Position numbers and translations under genes: made by a program. DNA of 64,000 nucleotides from Rhizobium redzepovicii (GTDB lineage: Bacteria; Pseudomonadota; Alphaproteobacteria; Rhizobiales; Rhizobiaceae): positions 124,001 to 188,000 of the forward strand of contig NZ_JAILYH010000013.1 in the NCBI RefSeq assembly GCF_019793435.1, given 5' to 3'. Positions 44,127 through 55,070 of this stretch are shown here, in pieces. Under the pieces are notes generated by a model. It made no database searches. It worked only from the letters and a program-made list of their open reading frames with translations, and had not been told where the DNA came from. The stretch's first letter is position 1. Each line of letters opens with the position of its first letter.

Positions 44127-44203
44127 TGCCACCGGCCACGGCCGGTGGCACCCACAATCTTTCTCTCATGAAATCTCCGCATCCGCCCTCCTTGCCGGGC
44201 GGA
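44127..44203 (+). repeat. Two hairpins between glpV and glpK
   Basis: The first is a perfect palindrome, TGCCACCGGCC and GGCCGGTGGCA around AC (44127-44150). The second pairs TCCGCCC with GGGCGGA around eight bases (44182-44203). Both lie after the binding-protein gene, where mRNA-stabilising or partly terminating structures often raise binding-protein levels over downstream genes. Confidence 0.6.
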
Positions 44204-44230
44204 GCGGTTTCGTGCGAGCCGGAGACGGAT

Positions 44231-45733
44231 ATGAGCGGCTATATTCTTTCAATTGACCAGGGCACGACGTCGTCGCGCGCGATCATCTTCGATGGCGGCA
44301 TGAAAATGGCCGCCTCGGCCCAGGCGGAGATCACCCAATATTACCCGCAGCCCGGTTGGGTGGAGCATGACGCCACTGAGATCTGGCAGTCCGTCGTCGA
44401 TACGGTGCGCAAGGCGATTGCCGATGCCGGCACGAATGCCGCTGCCATTGCCGCGATCGGCATCACCAACCAGCGCGAGACGGCGGTCGTCTGGGACCGA
44501 CGGTCGGGCGCGCCGCTTCACCGGGCGATCGTCTGGCAGGACAGGCGCACGGCCGAAATGTGCGAGAGCCTGAAGGCCGACGGATATGAGAAGCTGTTCA
44601 GCGCCAAGACCGGCCTGCTGCTCGACCCCTATTTCTCCGGAACCAAACTGCGCTGGCTGCTCGACAATGTCGACGGCCTGCGGGAGAAGGCGGAGGCGGG
44701 CGAGGTCTGCTTCGGCACGATCGACAGCTGGCTGATCTACAATCTGACTGATGGTCGTGTGCACGCCACCGATGCGACCAACGCGTCGCGAACCCTCCTT
44801 TACAATATCGACGACGGCGTTTGGGACGAGGAGCTGCTTGGCATTCTCGGCATCCCGGCCGTGATGCTTCCCGAAGTCCGGGAATGCGCCGATAATTTCG
44901 GCCGTGTCGACAAGGCGCTGTTCGGCGCGGAGCTTCCGATCCTCGGCGTCGCCGGCGACCAGCAGGCGGCGGCCGTGGGCAATGCCTGCTTCGAGCCCGG
45001 CATGATGAAATCCACCTATGGCACCGGCTGCTTTGCCCTGCTGAACACCGGCAGGGATCGTGTTTCCTCATCCAACCGGATGCTGACGACGATTGCCTAC
45101 CGGCTCGACGGCGAGACGACCTATGCACTCGAAGGCTCGATCTTCATCGCCGGCGCCGCCGTGCAATGGCTGCGCGACGGGCTCGGCATCATCGGCCAGG
45201 CGTCGGAGGCGGGCGTGCTTGCGGCCAAAGCCGATCCGGGGCAGCAGGTCTATATCGTCCCCGCCTTTACCGGCCTCGGCGCGCCCTACTGGGATCCGGG
45301 AGCGCGCGGCGCGATCTTCGGTCTGACGCGAAATAGCGGACCGGCGGAATTTGCCCGCGCCGTGCTCGAATCTGTCGCCTACCAGACACTCGACCTGCTG
45401 GTGGCGATGAAGAAGGACTGGGGCGTCAACCAGCTGGAAACCGTGCTGCGCGTCGATGGCGGCATGGCGGCTTCGGATTGGACGATGCAGTGCCTGGCTG
45501 ACATGACCGGAAATCCCGTCGACCGCTCGGCGATCCGCGAGACGACAGCGCTGGGTGCCGCCTGGCTTGCCGGCTCGAAAGCCGGCATCTGGCCCGGCAG
45601 ACGGGATTTTGCGCAGGCCTGGGCCTGCGACCGCCGCTTCAGCCCCGCGATGGAAGAGGGCGAACGGCAGGCCAAGATCATCGGCTGGAAGAATGCCGTC
45701 TCCCGGATGATTTCGGACGCCTCGGCGGGCTGA
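44231..45733 (+). CDS. glpK: Glycerol kinase
   Basis: The 500-residue FGGY-family kinase starts SGYILSIDQGTTSSRAIIF and contains ITNQRETAVVWDR (near residue 78), GTIDSWLIYNLTDG (near 162) and the ATP-site region GVAGDQQAAAVGNACF and MKSTYGTGCF (near 240-265). It phosphorylates glycerol to glycerol-3-phosphate in the cytosol, trapping imported glycerol and providing the substrate for GlpD and the GlpR inducer. GGAG lies just upstream of ATG 44231. It ends the glycerol operon and converges with the sugar ABC genes. Confidence 0.96.
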   Translation: MSGYILSIDQGTTSSRAIIFDGGMKMAASAQAEITQYYPQPGWVEHDATEIWQSVVDTVRKAIADAGTNAAAIAAIGITNQRETAVVWDRRSGAPLHRAIVWQDRRTAEMCESLKADGYEKLFSAKTGLLLDPYFSGTKLRWLLDNVDGLREKAEAGEVCFGTIDSWLIYNLTDGRVHATDATNASRTLLYNIDDGVWDEELLGILGIPAVMLPEVRECADNFGRVDKALFGAELPILGVAGDQQAAAVGNACFEPGMMKSTYGTGCFALLNTGRDRVSSSNRMLTTIAYRLDGETTYALEGSIFIAGAAVQWLRDGLGIIGQASEAGVLAAKADPGQQVYIVPAFTGLGAPYWDPGARGAIFGLTRNSGPAEFARAVLESVAYQTLDLLVAMKKDWGVNQLETVLRVDGGMAASDWTMQCLADMTGNPVDRSAIRETTALGAAWLAGSKAGIWPGRRDFAQAWACDRRFSPAMEEGERQAKIIGWKNAVSRMISDASAG

Positions 45734-45756
45734 CACCTGTCCCGTATGGCTTTCTC

Positions 45757-46761
45757 TTATACGCTGCCGGCGGCTTTCCTGTTGATGAAGCTGAGAGCCA
45801 GCACCGCGAAGATCAGCGTTCCCGTGCCGACCTGCTGCCAGTAAAAATTCAGATCGGTCAGCAGCAGCCCGTTGGCGACGATCCCGAGCAGCAGCGCACC
45901 GAGAACGGTGCCGGCGACATTCGGCCGTCCGAGCGGGCTGAGCGTCGTGCCGATGAATGTCGCGCCGATGGCGTTCAGCAGGAAGGCATTGCCCGAGGAG
46001 GGGATGTAGGTGGTGACGGTCGCGGTCAGGATCAGGCCGGCGATCGCCGCGATCAGCCCGACCAGGATGAAGGTCACCGCGACATGGGCCGGTGCTGCGA
46101 TGCCGGAATAACGCACGACGCCCGGCTGGATGCCGATCGACAGAATGACGCGGCCAAACCGTGTACGGGCAAAAACGACCGCGACGGCCGCGATGACGAC
46201 AATGGCAATGGCAAGCGGCGTGGGAAAGCCGCCGATCGCACCGTGGCCGAGGAAGCGGAAGGCTTCCGGCACGCCGTTCGGCGGCAGATAGACCGGATTG
46301 CCGCCATTGGTCAGCAATTGCTGGACGCTGCGGCCGATGAACAATGTGCCGAGCGTTGCCAGGAACGGCGACACGCCGATCCCGGAGATCAGAAATGCGT
46401 TGAAGGCGCCGACGAACGCTCCGGCCGCCAGCCCCGCGATCGCGGCGATCGCCACCGGCTGTCCGGCAAGCACGAGTGAGACGAAGGCGAAGCTCGCAAA
46501 ATCCATCGCCGTGCCCACCGAAAGATCGATGCCGCCCGACGCGACCGCGAAGGTCATGGCAATCGAGACGATGACAAGCAGCGTAAAGTTATTGACCAGG
46601 ATGCTTTGCAGGTTCGCAAGCGTCAGGAATGTCGGCGTTGCCGCGGAAAAGGCGGCAAAGACCGCAATCAGCGCGAGGATCAGCCCATAGCGCAACAGGC
46701 CGCCGGTGATAAGGCGCCGCAGGCCTGTCGTTGTGGCGGGGGTAGGGGTCTGGAGCGACAT
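45757..46761 (-). CDS. Ribose-type sugar ABC permease
   Basis: The 334-residue protein has eight to ten membrane segments and the RbsC-type hallmark VASGGIDLSVGTAM near residue 75 followed by FLATLGTLFIGRSVQQLLTNG. It is one of two permeases in a minus-strand sugar importer operon (binding protein, double ATPase, two permeases). The order suggests a heterodimeric channel. The ATG at 46761 is two bases after the preceding permease stop. The sugar is unknown. Confidence 0.9.
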   Translation of the reverse strand: MSLQTPTPATTTGLRRLITGGLLRYGLILALIAVFAAFSAATPTFLTLANLQSILVNNFTLLVIVSIAMTFAVASGGIDLSVGTAMDFASFAFVSLVLAGQPVAIAAIAGLAAGAFVGAFNAFLISGIGVSPFLATLGTLFIGRSVQQLLTNGGNPVYLPPNGVPEAFRFLGHGAIGGFPTPLAIAIVVIAAVAVVFARTRFGRVILSIGIQPGVVRYSGIAAPAHVAVTFILVGLIAAIAGLILTATVTTYIPSSGNAFLLNAIGATFIGTTLSPLGRPNVAGTVLGALLLGIVANGLLLTDLNFYWQQVGTGTLIFAVLALSFINRKAAGSV

Positions 46762-46763
46762 GG

Positions 46764-47772
46764 TCAGGTCTCCTGCCGGCGCAGCAGCGTGGTCGCGGAA
46801 ACGACGATGAGAATGAGTACGCCCTGGACGCCGCTGACGAGCGTGCTCGATATGTTCAGCAGCTGGAAGCCGTTGGTGAGGAAGCCGACAAGCAACGCCG
46901 AAAGCAGCGTTCCTGTGACCGTCGGAACCAGTCGGCGCGAAAAAACCGCGCCGAGCAGGGCCGTCACGACGACAGGCAGCAGCATCTCGCCGGCACCGGT
47001 CGTGCTGCCGCTCAGATAGGCAGCGGACAGGATGCCGGCGATGCCGCCGCAAAGGCCGCTGGCGACGAAGGCGCCGGCGAGCAGGCGGCGAAGCGGCAGG
47101 CCGGCGGCACGCGCCGCATCAGGAAATTCACCGACGGCATAAAGATGCAGGCCAAGCGGCGTATATTGCACGATCGCCGCCGCAATGGCCGTGAAGCCGA
47201 GGAGCACATAGGCAAGAACCGGTATGCCGAAAGGATCCGAAGCCGAAAGCGCCGATAGGAAGGGCGTCGAGGCCGGCAGGACGGTATTGCCGGTCAGCAC
47301 CAGTTCCAGGCCGGCGACGATATTCATGACGGCAAGCGTTGCGAGGAGCGGCACAATGCCAGCATAGACGACGGCAATGGCATTGACCGAGCCGATCAGC
47401 GCGCCGGTAAGGAGCGATGCCGCGATCGCTGTCGCATCGCCATAGCCAAGTTGCGTCAGGCTGGCATAAACGGCGGCGCTGAGGCCCATATTGGCCGCCA
47501 GCGACAGGTCGATGCCGCCGGTGACGACATTGGAGCCGCCGGCGATCAGCACGACCGTCAGTCCGATGGCAAGCACGCCCGAGATGGCCGACTGGCCAAG
47601 CACGTTGCCGATATTGCCGATGCTGAGGAAATAGGGCGCGGTCAACGAGAAGATCGCCAGGATGGCGGCAAAAGCGATGAGCGATCCGAAGCGCAAAGTC
47701 GCAGCCGCAAGATTGCCGGCCGGCCGGGCCGGCGGCTCAGCAGCGGCAAAACCGGAAGGCGCGAATTCAATT

Positions 47773-47783
<11 letters not shown>
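46764..47783 (-). CDS. Ribose-type sugar ABC permease
   Basis: The 339-residue permease has the RbsC-type signature VTGGIDLSLAANMG near residue 85 and LATLAVMNIVAGLELVLTGN. A polar Ala/Pro-rich lead of about 28 residues precedes the first membrane segment. Its ATG (47783) overlaps the end of the upstream ATPase gene by eleven bases, and the next permease follows after two bases, so the four genes form one tight operon. Substrate unknown. Confidence 0.9.
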
Positions 47784-49323
<1,540 letters not shown>

Positions 49324-49385
49324 ACGATTTCTCCGGTCATCCTGCCGGGGCGATCCAGCGAGGCTGGATCGCCCATCAGACAAGC

Positions 49386-50399
49386 TCAGCCGATGCCGAG
49401 TTTCTTGGTGACTTCGCCGACATTGGCCTTGTTGGCGATGAGCGCCGGAACATAGGTCTCGCGCGGCAGGGTCTGGCCGGCGAGCAGCTTGGCGATGTTG
49501 CGGATGGCGGTGCGGCCGATTTCCGCCGGCTGCTGGGCGACATCGGCGCCGGCCGGCGAATTCGGATCGGCGACAAGCTGCAGAACCTCGGGGCTGCCAT
49601 CGACGCCGTAGGTACGAATCTCGGTCCGCCCGGCCGCCGCCAAAGCCTGGGTTGCGCCAAGCTGCGGAATATCCCAGGCCGACCAAATCGCCTTGATCGA
49701 ACCTTTTTCCGGATATTTGTTAAGGATTGCGGTGATCTGGGTGAAGGCGTCCTGCACGGTGTTCGGGATGACGTCGCGCAGTTCCGGCTGGAGGATTTTC
49801 ACCTTCGGGAAATATTTGACGACATTGACCAGCTGGTCATAGCGGATCGCGCAGGGAGTGACGCCGTAGAAACCGTTGAAGACGACGATATTGCCTTCGC
49901 CGCCGATATCGGAGACGAGCTGCAGCGCCAGGTCCTTGCCGATGCCCCAGTTGTCGGAGGTGGTATTGTTGATCGAGTTGGTCGAGCCGACGTCGACGGT
50001 CAGAACCGGGATACCGGCGTCACGCGCCTTCTTCAGCCAGGGGTCGATAACGCTGAGCGTGCCGAGGATTTGAACGATCGCATCCGGCTTCTGGGCGATC
50101 AGCGTCTGCAACTGCGACACCAGCTTGCCGTCATTGCGCCCGGCATCGACGGCGATCGGCTCGCCGCCGAGGCGTTTTACCTCTTCGATCTGGGCATTAT
50201 AGGCCTGCAGGTCGAAGAAATGATCGGTGCCGGTCGCGCTGATGGCGATGCGCTTGCCTTTCAGCGACAGCTCTTCGTCTGCTGCCAAAACCGCCTTCTG
50301 CCCGACCAGCGAAGCGCCGGCGACGGCGACCCCGGCCGCCGCGGACAGTTTCAACAGGTCTCGTCTTCCGAATCGGCTTCCGGACTTTTCAATGCTCAT
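49386..50399 (-). CDS. Sugar ABC binding protein with Tat signal
   Basis: The 337-residue protein starts with a twin-arginine signal (SRFGRRDLLKLSAAAGVAVAG) and has the periplasmic-binding type 1 fold of ribose/autoinducer-2-like proteins. Segments such as IAISATGTDHFFDLQAYNAQ, GIPVLTVDVGST and IKAIWSAWDIPQLGATQAL are typical. It is the first gene of the minus-strand sugar importer. Tat export of a binding protein suggests folding before export. The sugar is not predictable; no catabolic gene lies in the operon. Confidence 0.9.
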   Translation of the reverse strand: MSIEKSGSRFGRRDLLKLSAAAGVAVAGASLVGQKAVLAADEELSLKGKRIAISATGTDHFFDLQAYNAQIEEVKRLGGEPIAVDAGRNDGKLVSQLQTLIAQKPDAIVQILGTLSVIDPWLKKARDAGIPVLTVDVGSTNSINNTTSDNWGIGKDLALQLVSDIGGEGNIVVFNGFYGVTPCAIRYDQLVNVVKYFPKVKILQPELRDVIPNTVQDAFTQITAILNKYPEKGSIKAIWSAWDIPQLGATQALAAAGRTEIRTYGVDGSPEVLQLVADPNSPAGADVAQQPAEIGRTAIRNIAKLLAGQTLPRETYVPALIANKANVGEVTKKLGIG

Positions 50400-50642
50400 G
50401 ACCACTCTCTCCGATTAAATAATTTCTATAAATTAAGTAGACTAATGGAAATGAGGAGAAAGGAATTTCCAAAAAGTCGCTCTCTAAGAAAAAGAGTGAG
50501 CGGACGGCATACTTTTCCTGGCCGGGTTTGCCGCAACGATTGATGGTGCGGGACATGGGATAATGGCGGCGACGAACGTCGCCGGAAAATGGACGCTTTC
50601 GCGTGAGGGAAGGCCTCCCGTGCCCGGACGGCCTTGTTCAAG
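50400..50642. other. Gap upstream of the sugar-binding protein gene
   Basis: About 240 bp holding the promoter of the sugar ABC operon on the minus strand and the 3' end of the AlaRS-like pseudogene. An imperfect CGCTC/GAGCG hairpin near 50485-50513 could be a weak terminator for the pseudogene. Nothing else is recognised. Confidence 0.35.
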
Positions 50643-51567
50643 CTATTCGTCAAGCGTCTCGCCGAGTTCGGAAAAGTCGATGCCGTGGGTGTCGAACCAC
50701 CAGTCGGGACTCATCTCGGCGTGACGGTCACGCAGGCGCAGATATTTTGCGCGTAGCCGCTTCTGGCGTTCGACCTCTTCGGTGAGCGTGCCGCCGATCT
50801 TGTGGATGCGGCGGAGCAGCTTTCGCAGGACGTATCCCTGCTCCTTGTTGCCCGGCCGGTAGCCGCGTTGCACGATCGTGCATCGTCTTGCTGCGTCCCG
50901 TTGACGATCAAGTTGAGACGTTCGGCGCCAAAGCCGACGTCGATGCAGGTTCCGAGCGGATTGACGATGTCCGGTCTCGACGCCATGCTTGTAGAACTCG
51001 GTGCAGTATCCGCTGATGCTGCCATCGCTCCAGGTGCATTCCGGATCTGCAACTATGGCCACACCTCCGCGATAGAGCGGCGTCCATTCCATCAGGCGAT
51101 CGGGATGGATCGTGACATGATCCGGCACGAGCCCCAGCGTTCCCAGAAATTCGAGCCAGAAATCGATGGCGTTGCCGACGGTCATTTCCCTGAAGGAGAA
51201 AAAGGCCGAGCATGGTGAAGTGCAGAAGATGCGTTCCATCGCCGATCTCGTCGAGGTCGCCCATGCGCAGGCAGGCCTGGCTGTTTGCGACAGTTCCAAT
51301 GTAGGAAGGATCGGAGAAGAGGGGTTTATATTGCTGCATGCCGGCGCTGCAGAAGAGCGTGGTGTTACCATGCGGCCGTACGGATGCGATGCGTGTGAAA
51401 TCGATGCCCTTGAAAAGGCAGAAGTCTCCATAGTGCTGGATCAGGCGTCCCGCGGTGACATAGGCAGCCTCCTTCGTCTTTCGTGTGCCTTCCGGGAAGA
51501 TAGCGATCTCCCGCACGCGCGGCAATCCGTCTCCATCGGCAACTCGGCAAATCACGGTCTTGATCAT
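50643..51567 (-). pseudogene. Frameshifted alanyl-tRNA-synthetase-like gene
   Basis: Reading the minus strand from ATG 51567 gives an AlaRS-type class II catalytic domain: LFCSAGMQQYKPLF, NSQACLRMGDLDEIGDG and HFTMLGLF. An extra T in a T5 run near 51195-51200 then shifts the frame to SFREMTVGNAIDFWLEF. A one-base loss near 50970, after FYKHGVETG, moves the frame again to DIVNPLGTCIDVGFGAERL. Near 50890 the frame returns to GYRPGNKEQGYVLRKLLRR with part of the domain missing. Three breaks make a functional product unlikely. Intact relatives are short AlaRS-like proteins without editing and C-terminal domains. The call as a pseudogene is firm; the original function is unknown. Confidence 0.85.
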
Positions 51568-51572
51568 TGGGC

Positions 51573-51600
51573 CACTTGAGACTAAATATAACCTCAAGTG
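51573..51600. promoter_or_regulatory. 8-12-8 palindrome before the RES-Xre operon
   Basis: CACTTGAG and CTCAAGTG arms flank a 12-bp A+T-rich core, directly before the ribosome-binding site of the antitoxin gene. Antitoxins of this family bind such palindromes to repress their own operon. It also lies just before the start of the divergent AlaRS-like pseudogene. Confidence 0.65.
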
Positions 51601-51616
51601 AAAAGGAGCCATTGTC

Positions 51617-52048
51617 ATGATGGGATTTGCTGCCGTTGCCGATGTTCTCGGGCTACCCTCCAGGGAGCCGGCGTCGCGCTCGGCCTTCGGCCTGCTCTCC
51701 AGCATCGAGGCGGGATTGCCGGTCAAGGCGCTAGACCGCATGGCGCTGCTTCTGGCGCCTGATGACACCCAGTTCAAATACAAGCTCGTTCCCAAGGCCA
51801 CTTATGAGCGGCGCAAGTCCAAGCATCGGCTCTCCTCCGACGAGGGCATAAGGCTCGCCCGTCTCGCGCGGGTCTGGGGGCTGGCGCTCGATGTCTGGCA
51901 GACCGAGGCGGAGGCGCGGGATTTCCTGTTTCGCCCGCATGCGATGCTGGAGGACAGGCGGCCGATCGATGTCGTCATCCAGAGCGAGATCGGCGGCGAG
52001 CTCGTGCTCGATATCCTTGGAAGCCTGAAATACGGCAGCGCTGCGTGA
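51617..52048 (+). CDS. Xre/MbcA/ParS-type antitoxin (DUF2384)
   Basis: The 143-residue protein has an N-terminal DNA-binding region and a C-terminal DUF2384 domain, with RLSSDEGIRLARLARVWGLALDVW and the end VIQSEIGGELVLDILGSLKYG, typical of antitoxins paired with RES toxins. It should neutralise the toxin and bind the palindrome upstream. AAAGGAGC precedes ATG 51617 (a second ATG follows directly). Its TGA overlaps the toxin's GTG start, giving tight coupling. Confidence 0.92.
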   Translation: MMGFAAVADVLGLPSREPASRSAFGLLSSIEAGLPVKALDRMALLLAPDDTQFKYKLVPKATYERRKSKHRLSSDEGIRLARLARVWGLALDVWQTEAEARDFLFRPHAMLEDRRPIDVVIQSEIGGELVLDILGSLKYGSAA

Positions 52049-52527
52049 GCGCACAGCTTCTTGACCGAACGCTGACATCCGTCCGCATCGGCGATCCCAA
52101 CGGAACCTACCCTATCTTCGATGCCACCGGCTCGACTATCGCGCCGGGACGGTGGAACACCTCGGGCAGCCCGATCATCTATACGAGCGAGCACTATTCG
52201 ACGGCGCTGCTCGAAAAGCTCGTCCATGGCAGCGGTAGGCTGCCGCCCAACCAGCACTATGTCACGATCACCATGCCGCGCGGGCTCAGCTACGAGGTCT
52301 TGTCAGAGCCGGCGCTGCCTGGCTGGGACAGTATGCCGGCTTCTGTCAGCAAGGCTTTCGGCGAAAAGTGGTGCCAGGAGAAGCGCAGCGCCATCCTGCT
52401 GGTGCCAAGCGTCGTCGCCCGCGTCGACCGGAACGTGCTGATCAATCCGGCCCACCCGGAATTCCGATCGATCACGGTCAGCCTCCACCAACCCGTTTTC
52501 TGGGATCGCCGTCTGTTCGGCATGTGA
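52045..52527 (+). CDS. RES-domain toxin
   Basis: The 160-residue protein has the RES domain: Arg in PGRWNTSGSPIIYTSEHYSTALLEKLVHG, with the Tyr and Glu of that segment, and the Ser of LLVPSVVARVDRN, the residues that name the family. RES toxins of this type degrade NAD+ (or ADP-ribosylate a target) and halt growth when free of antitoxin. It starts with GTG 52045 overlapping the antitoxin stop. It likely acts as a plasmid maintenance or persistence module. Confidence 0.92.
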   Translation: MSAQLLDRTLTSVRIGDPNGTYPIFDATGSTIAPGRWNTSGSPIIYTSEHYSTALLEKLVHGSGRLPPNQHYVTITMPRGLSYEVLSEPALPGWDSMPASVSKAFGEKWCQEKRSAILLVPSVVARVDRNVLINPAHPEFRSITVSLHQPVFWDRRLFGM

Positions 52528-52583
52528 TGGGGTGTCGGTCGCAATCGCGCCCTTCCGCGCCGTCACCCTTTACAATGTTGGGA

Positions 52584-53570
<987 letters not shown>

Positions 53571-53584
53571 CGTCAAAACCCCTT

Positions 53585-54718
53585 CTAGAACGCGGCTGTG
53601 TAAATCGAGCGAATGTCGGCGCGCGTGAGATCGCGCGGATTGTTGTCGAGCAGGCGGCGGATGGCAAAGGCATCGTCGGCCATGGCGTCGAGGTCGCTTT
53701 CCGGAACGCCGAGGGCGGAAAGTTTCATCTCGATGCCGAGCTCGGCGCAGAAAGCGTAGGCCGCATCGAAGACGGATGCGATGTTGTCAGAGGTCTGGCA
53801 CCCAAGCGCCTCCATCACCGCTTTCGTCTTCTCAGGCGCAGACGGCGTGTTGAAGGCAAGCACATGCGGGAAGATCAGCGCATTCGCCGCGCCATGCGCC
53901 ACATGCCAACGCGTGCCGAGTGGATAGGCGAGCGCATGGCCGCCGGCGGTGTTGACCGGGCCGAGACAGAAGCCGCCGTAAAGCGAGGCAAGCGACAAGC
54001 CGGCGCGCGCTTCGGCGTCGTTGCCATCCTTGACGGCGCGGGCGAGATATTTGCCGACCAGTCGCGTTCCCTCGATCGCATAGATATCGACCATCGGGTG
54101 GGCCTTGCGGTTGGTGAAGGCCTCGACGCAGTGAGCCATGGCATCGACGCCGGTGGCAGCCGTGGTGCGCGCCGGCACGGTAAAGGTCAAGGCGGGATCG
54201 ATGACGGCGATGTCGGCCAGCATGTGCAGGCTTTCGACGGCAAGCTTCGCCATCGTCCTGGGATCGGTGACCAGCGCGCGGATGCCGGCCTCGCTGCCGG
54301 TGCCCGAAGTCGTCGGCACCTGGGCGAGCGCTACCTTTCGCGGCCCATGCACCTTGTTCGGGCCGACGACATCATGCAGCGTCTGCGCGGAGCCGGCAAG
54401 AACGGCGGCAAGTTTTGCCAGGTCCATGGCGCTGCCGCCGCCGAAGCCGACGATCAGCTCGGCATCGGCGCCGTTCGCCGCCGCGAGCACCTTTTCGAGA
54501 TTGGCCGTATCCGGCTCGGGTGTCACTTCAGAGAAGACGGCGACTTGGCCCGTGAGTTCCAGCACGTCGATGCGTGAGGCGTTGAAAGCGTCGGAGATGA
54601 CAAGCGTGCGCCTATAGCCTTTTTCGGCAGCCCATTTGCCGAGCTTGCCCGCCGTGCCGATGCCGAATTCGATCAGATGCGGCCGAACGATCGTGATCGG
54701 CGAATCCAAGCTGGCCAT
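53585..54718 (-). CDS. Iron-containing alcohol dehydrogenase
   Basis: The 377-residue group III alcohol dehydrogenase has the NAD-binding GGGSAMDLAK (near residue 96) and TTSGTGSEA, and the metal site with Asp followed by His residues in DAMAHCVEAFTNRKAHP and GHALAYPLGTRWHVAHGAANA. It oxidises or reduces an alcohol/aldehyde in the cytosol; the substrate is probably an intermediate of this acid-sugar locus. It is first in the pdxA2 unit, preceded by a TTGACAT and TTTACAATAA promoter-region motif. Start ATG 54718 follows a GGAGG. Confidence 0.9.
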   Translation of the reverse strand: MASLDSPITIVRPHLIEFGIGTAGKLGKWAAEKGYRRTLVISDAFNASRIDVLELTGQVAVFSEVTPEPDTANLEKVLAAANGADAELIVGFGGGSAMDLAKLAAVLAGSAQTLHDVVGPNKVHGPRKVALAQVPTTSGTGSEAGIRALVTDPRTMAKLAVESLHMLADIAVIDPALTFTVPARTTAATGVDAMAHCVEAFTNRKAHPMVDIYAIEGTRLVGKYLARAVKDGNDAEARAGLSLASLYGGFCLGPVNTAGGHALAYPLGTRWHVAHGAANALIFPHVLAFNTPSAPEKTKAVMEALGCQTSDNIASVFDAAYAFCAELGIEMKLSALGVPESDLDAMADDAFAIRRLLDNNPRDLTRADIRSIYTAAF

Positions 54719-55070
54719 GAACCAGTCCTCCCTGCAAGATCTAGCGGCAACAATGTCGTCGCCCTCTTTATTGTAAAGTTGTAAGATCAATGTCAAGCTG
54801 GCATTCCAAGACGCGGAAATTTTTATCGTTAGGCATATGGTCGGCAAACGTTTTCAAGCGGCGTTACTGCGTCATAATATACAGTAATATCAGTTTGTTA
54901 AGTATGTCAGGCGATGGAAATACCTTTTTGAGCACGAAGGGCCGGACGGCCATTCGCGGGCGCACCTCTCTTGTCAATTTCCTGGCGCTGAGCCAGTCTC
55001 ACGCCGGCGGCCCCGCATCCTTTCGCACGCGATCGGATGCAGGTTTACAATCTTCCCGCTGCCACGTGGT
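54719..55070. other. Gap between sialidase-like gene and Fe-ADH gene
   Basis: About 350 bp without a gene. It should contain the promoter of the Fe-ADH-pdxA2 unit at its left side, including the motif at 54768-54796. A minor inverted structure aside, nothing else is recognised. Confidence 0.45.
54768..54796 (-). promoter_or_regulatory. TTGACAT/TTTACAATAA promoter-operator motif of Fe-ADH unit
   Basis: On the minus strand TTGACAT is followed by two TTACAA boxes, the second within TTTACAATAA. The same TTGACAT and TTTACAATAA pair occurs at 57397-57414 before the ABC transporter operon. This suggests one regulator or promoter class for both units. Confidence 0.5.

Noticed and set aside
42369..44132. 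587-codon open frame antisense to glpV
   Set aside because: It is a shadow of the GC-rich codon pattern of glpV and has no domain or credible start.
51180..51205. Programmed frameshifting at the T5 run of the AlaRS-like gene
   Set aside because: Two further independent breaks follow downstream, so one recoding event could not restore the protein.
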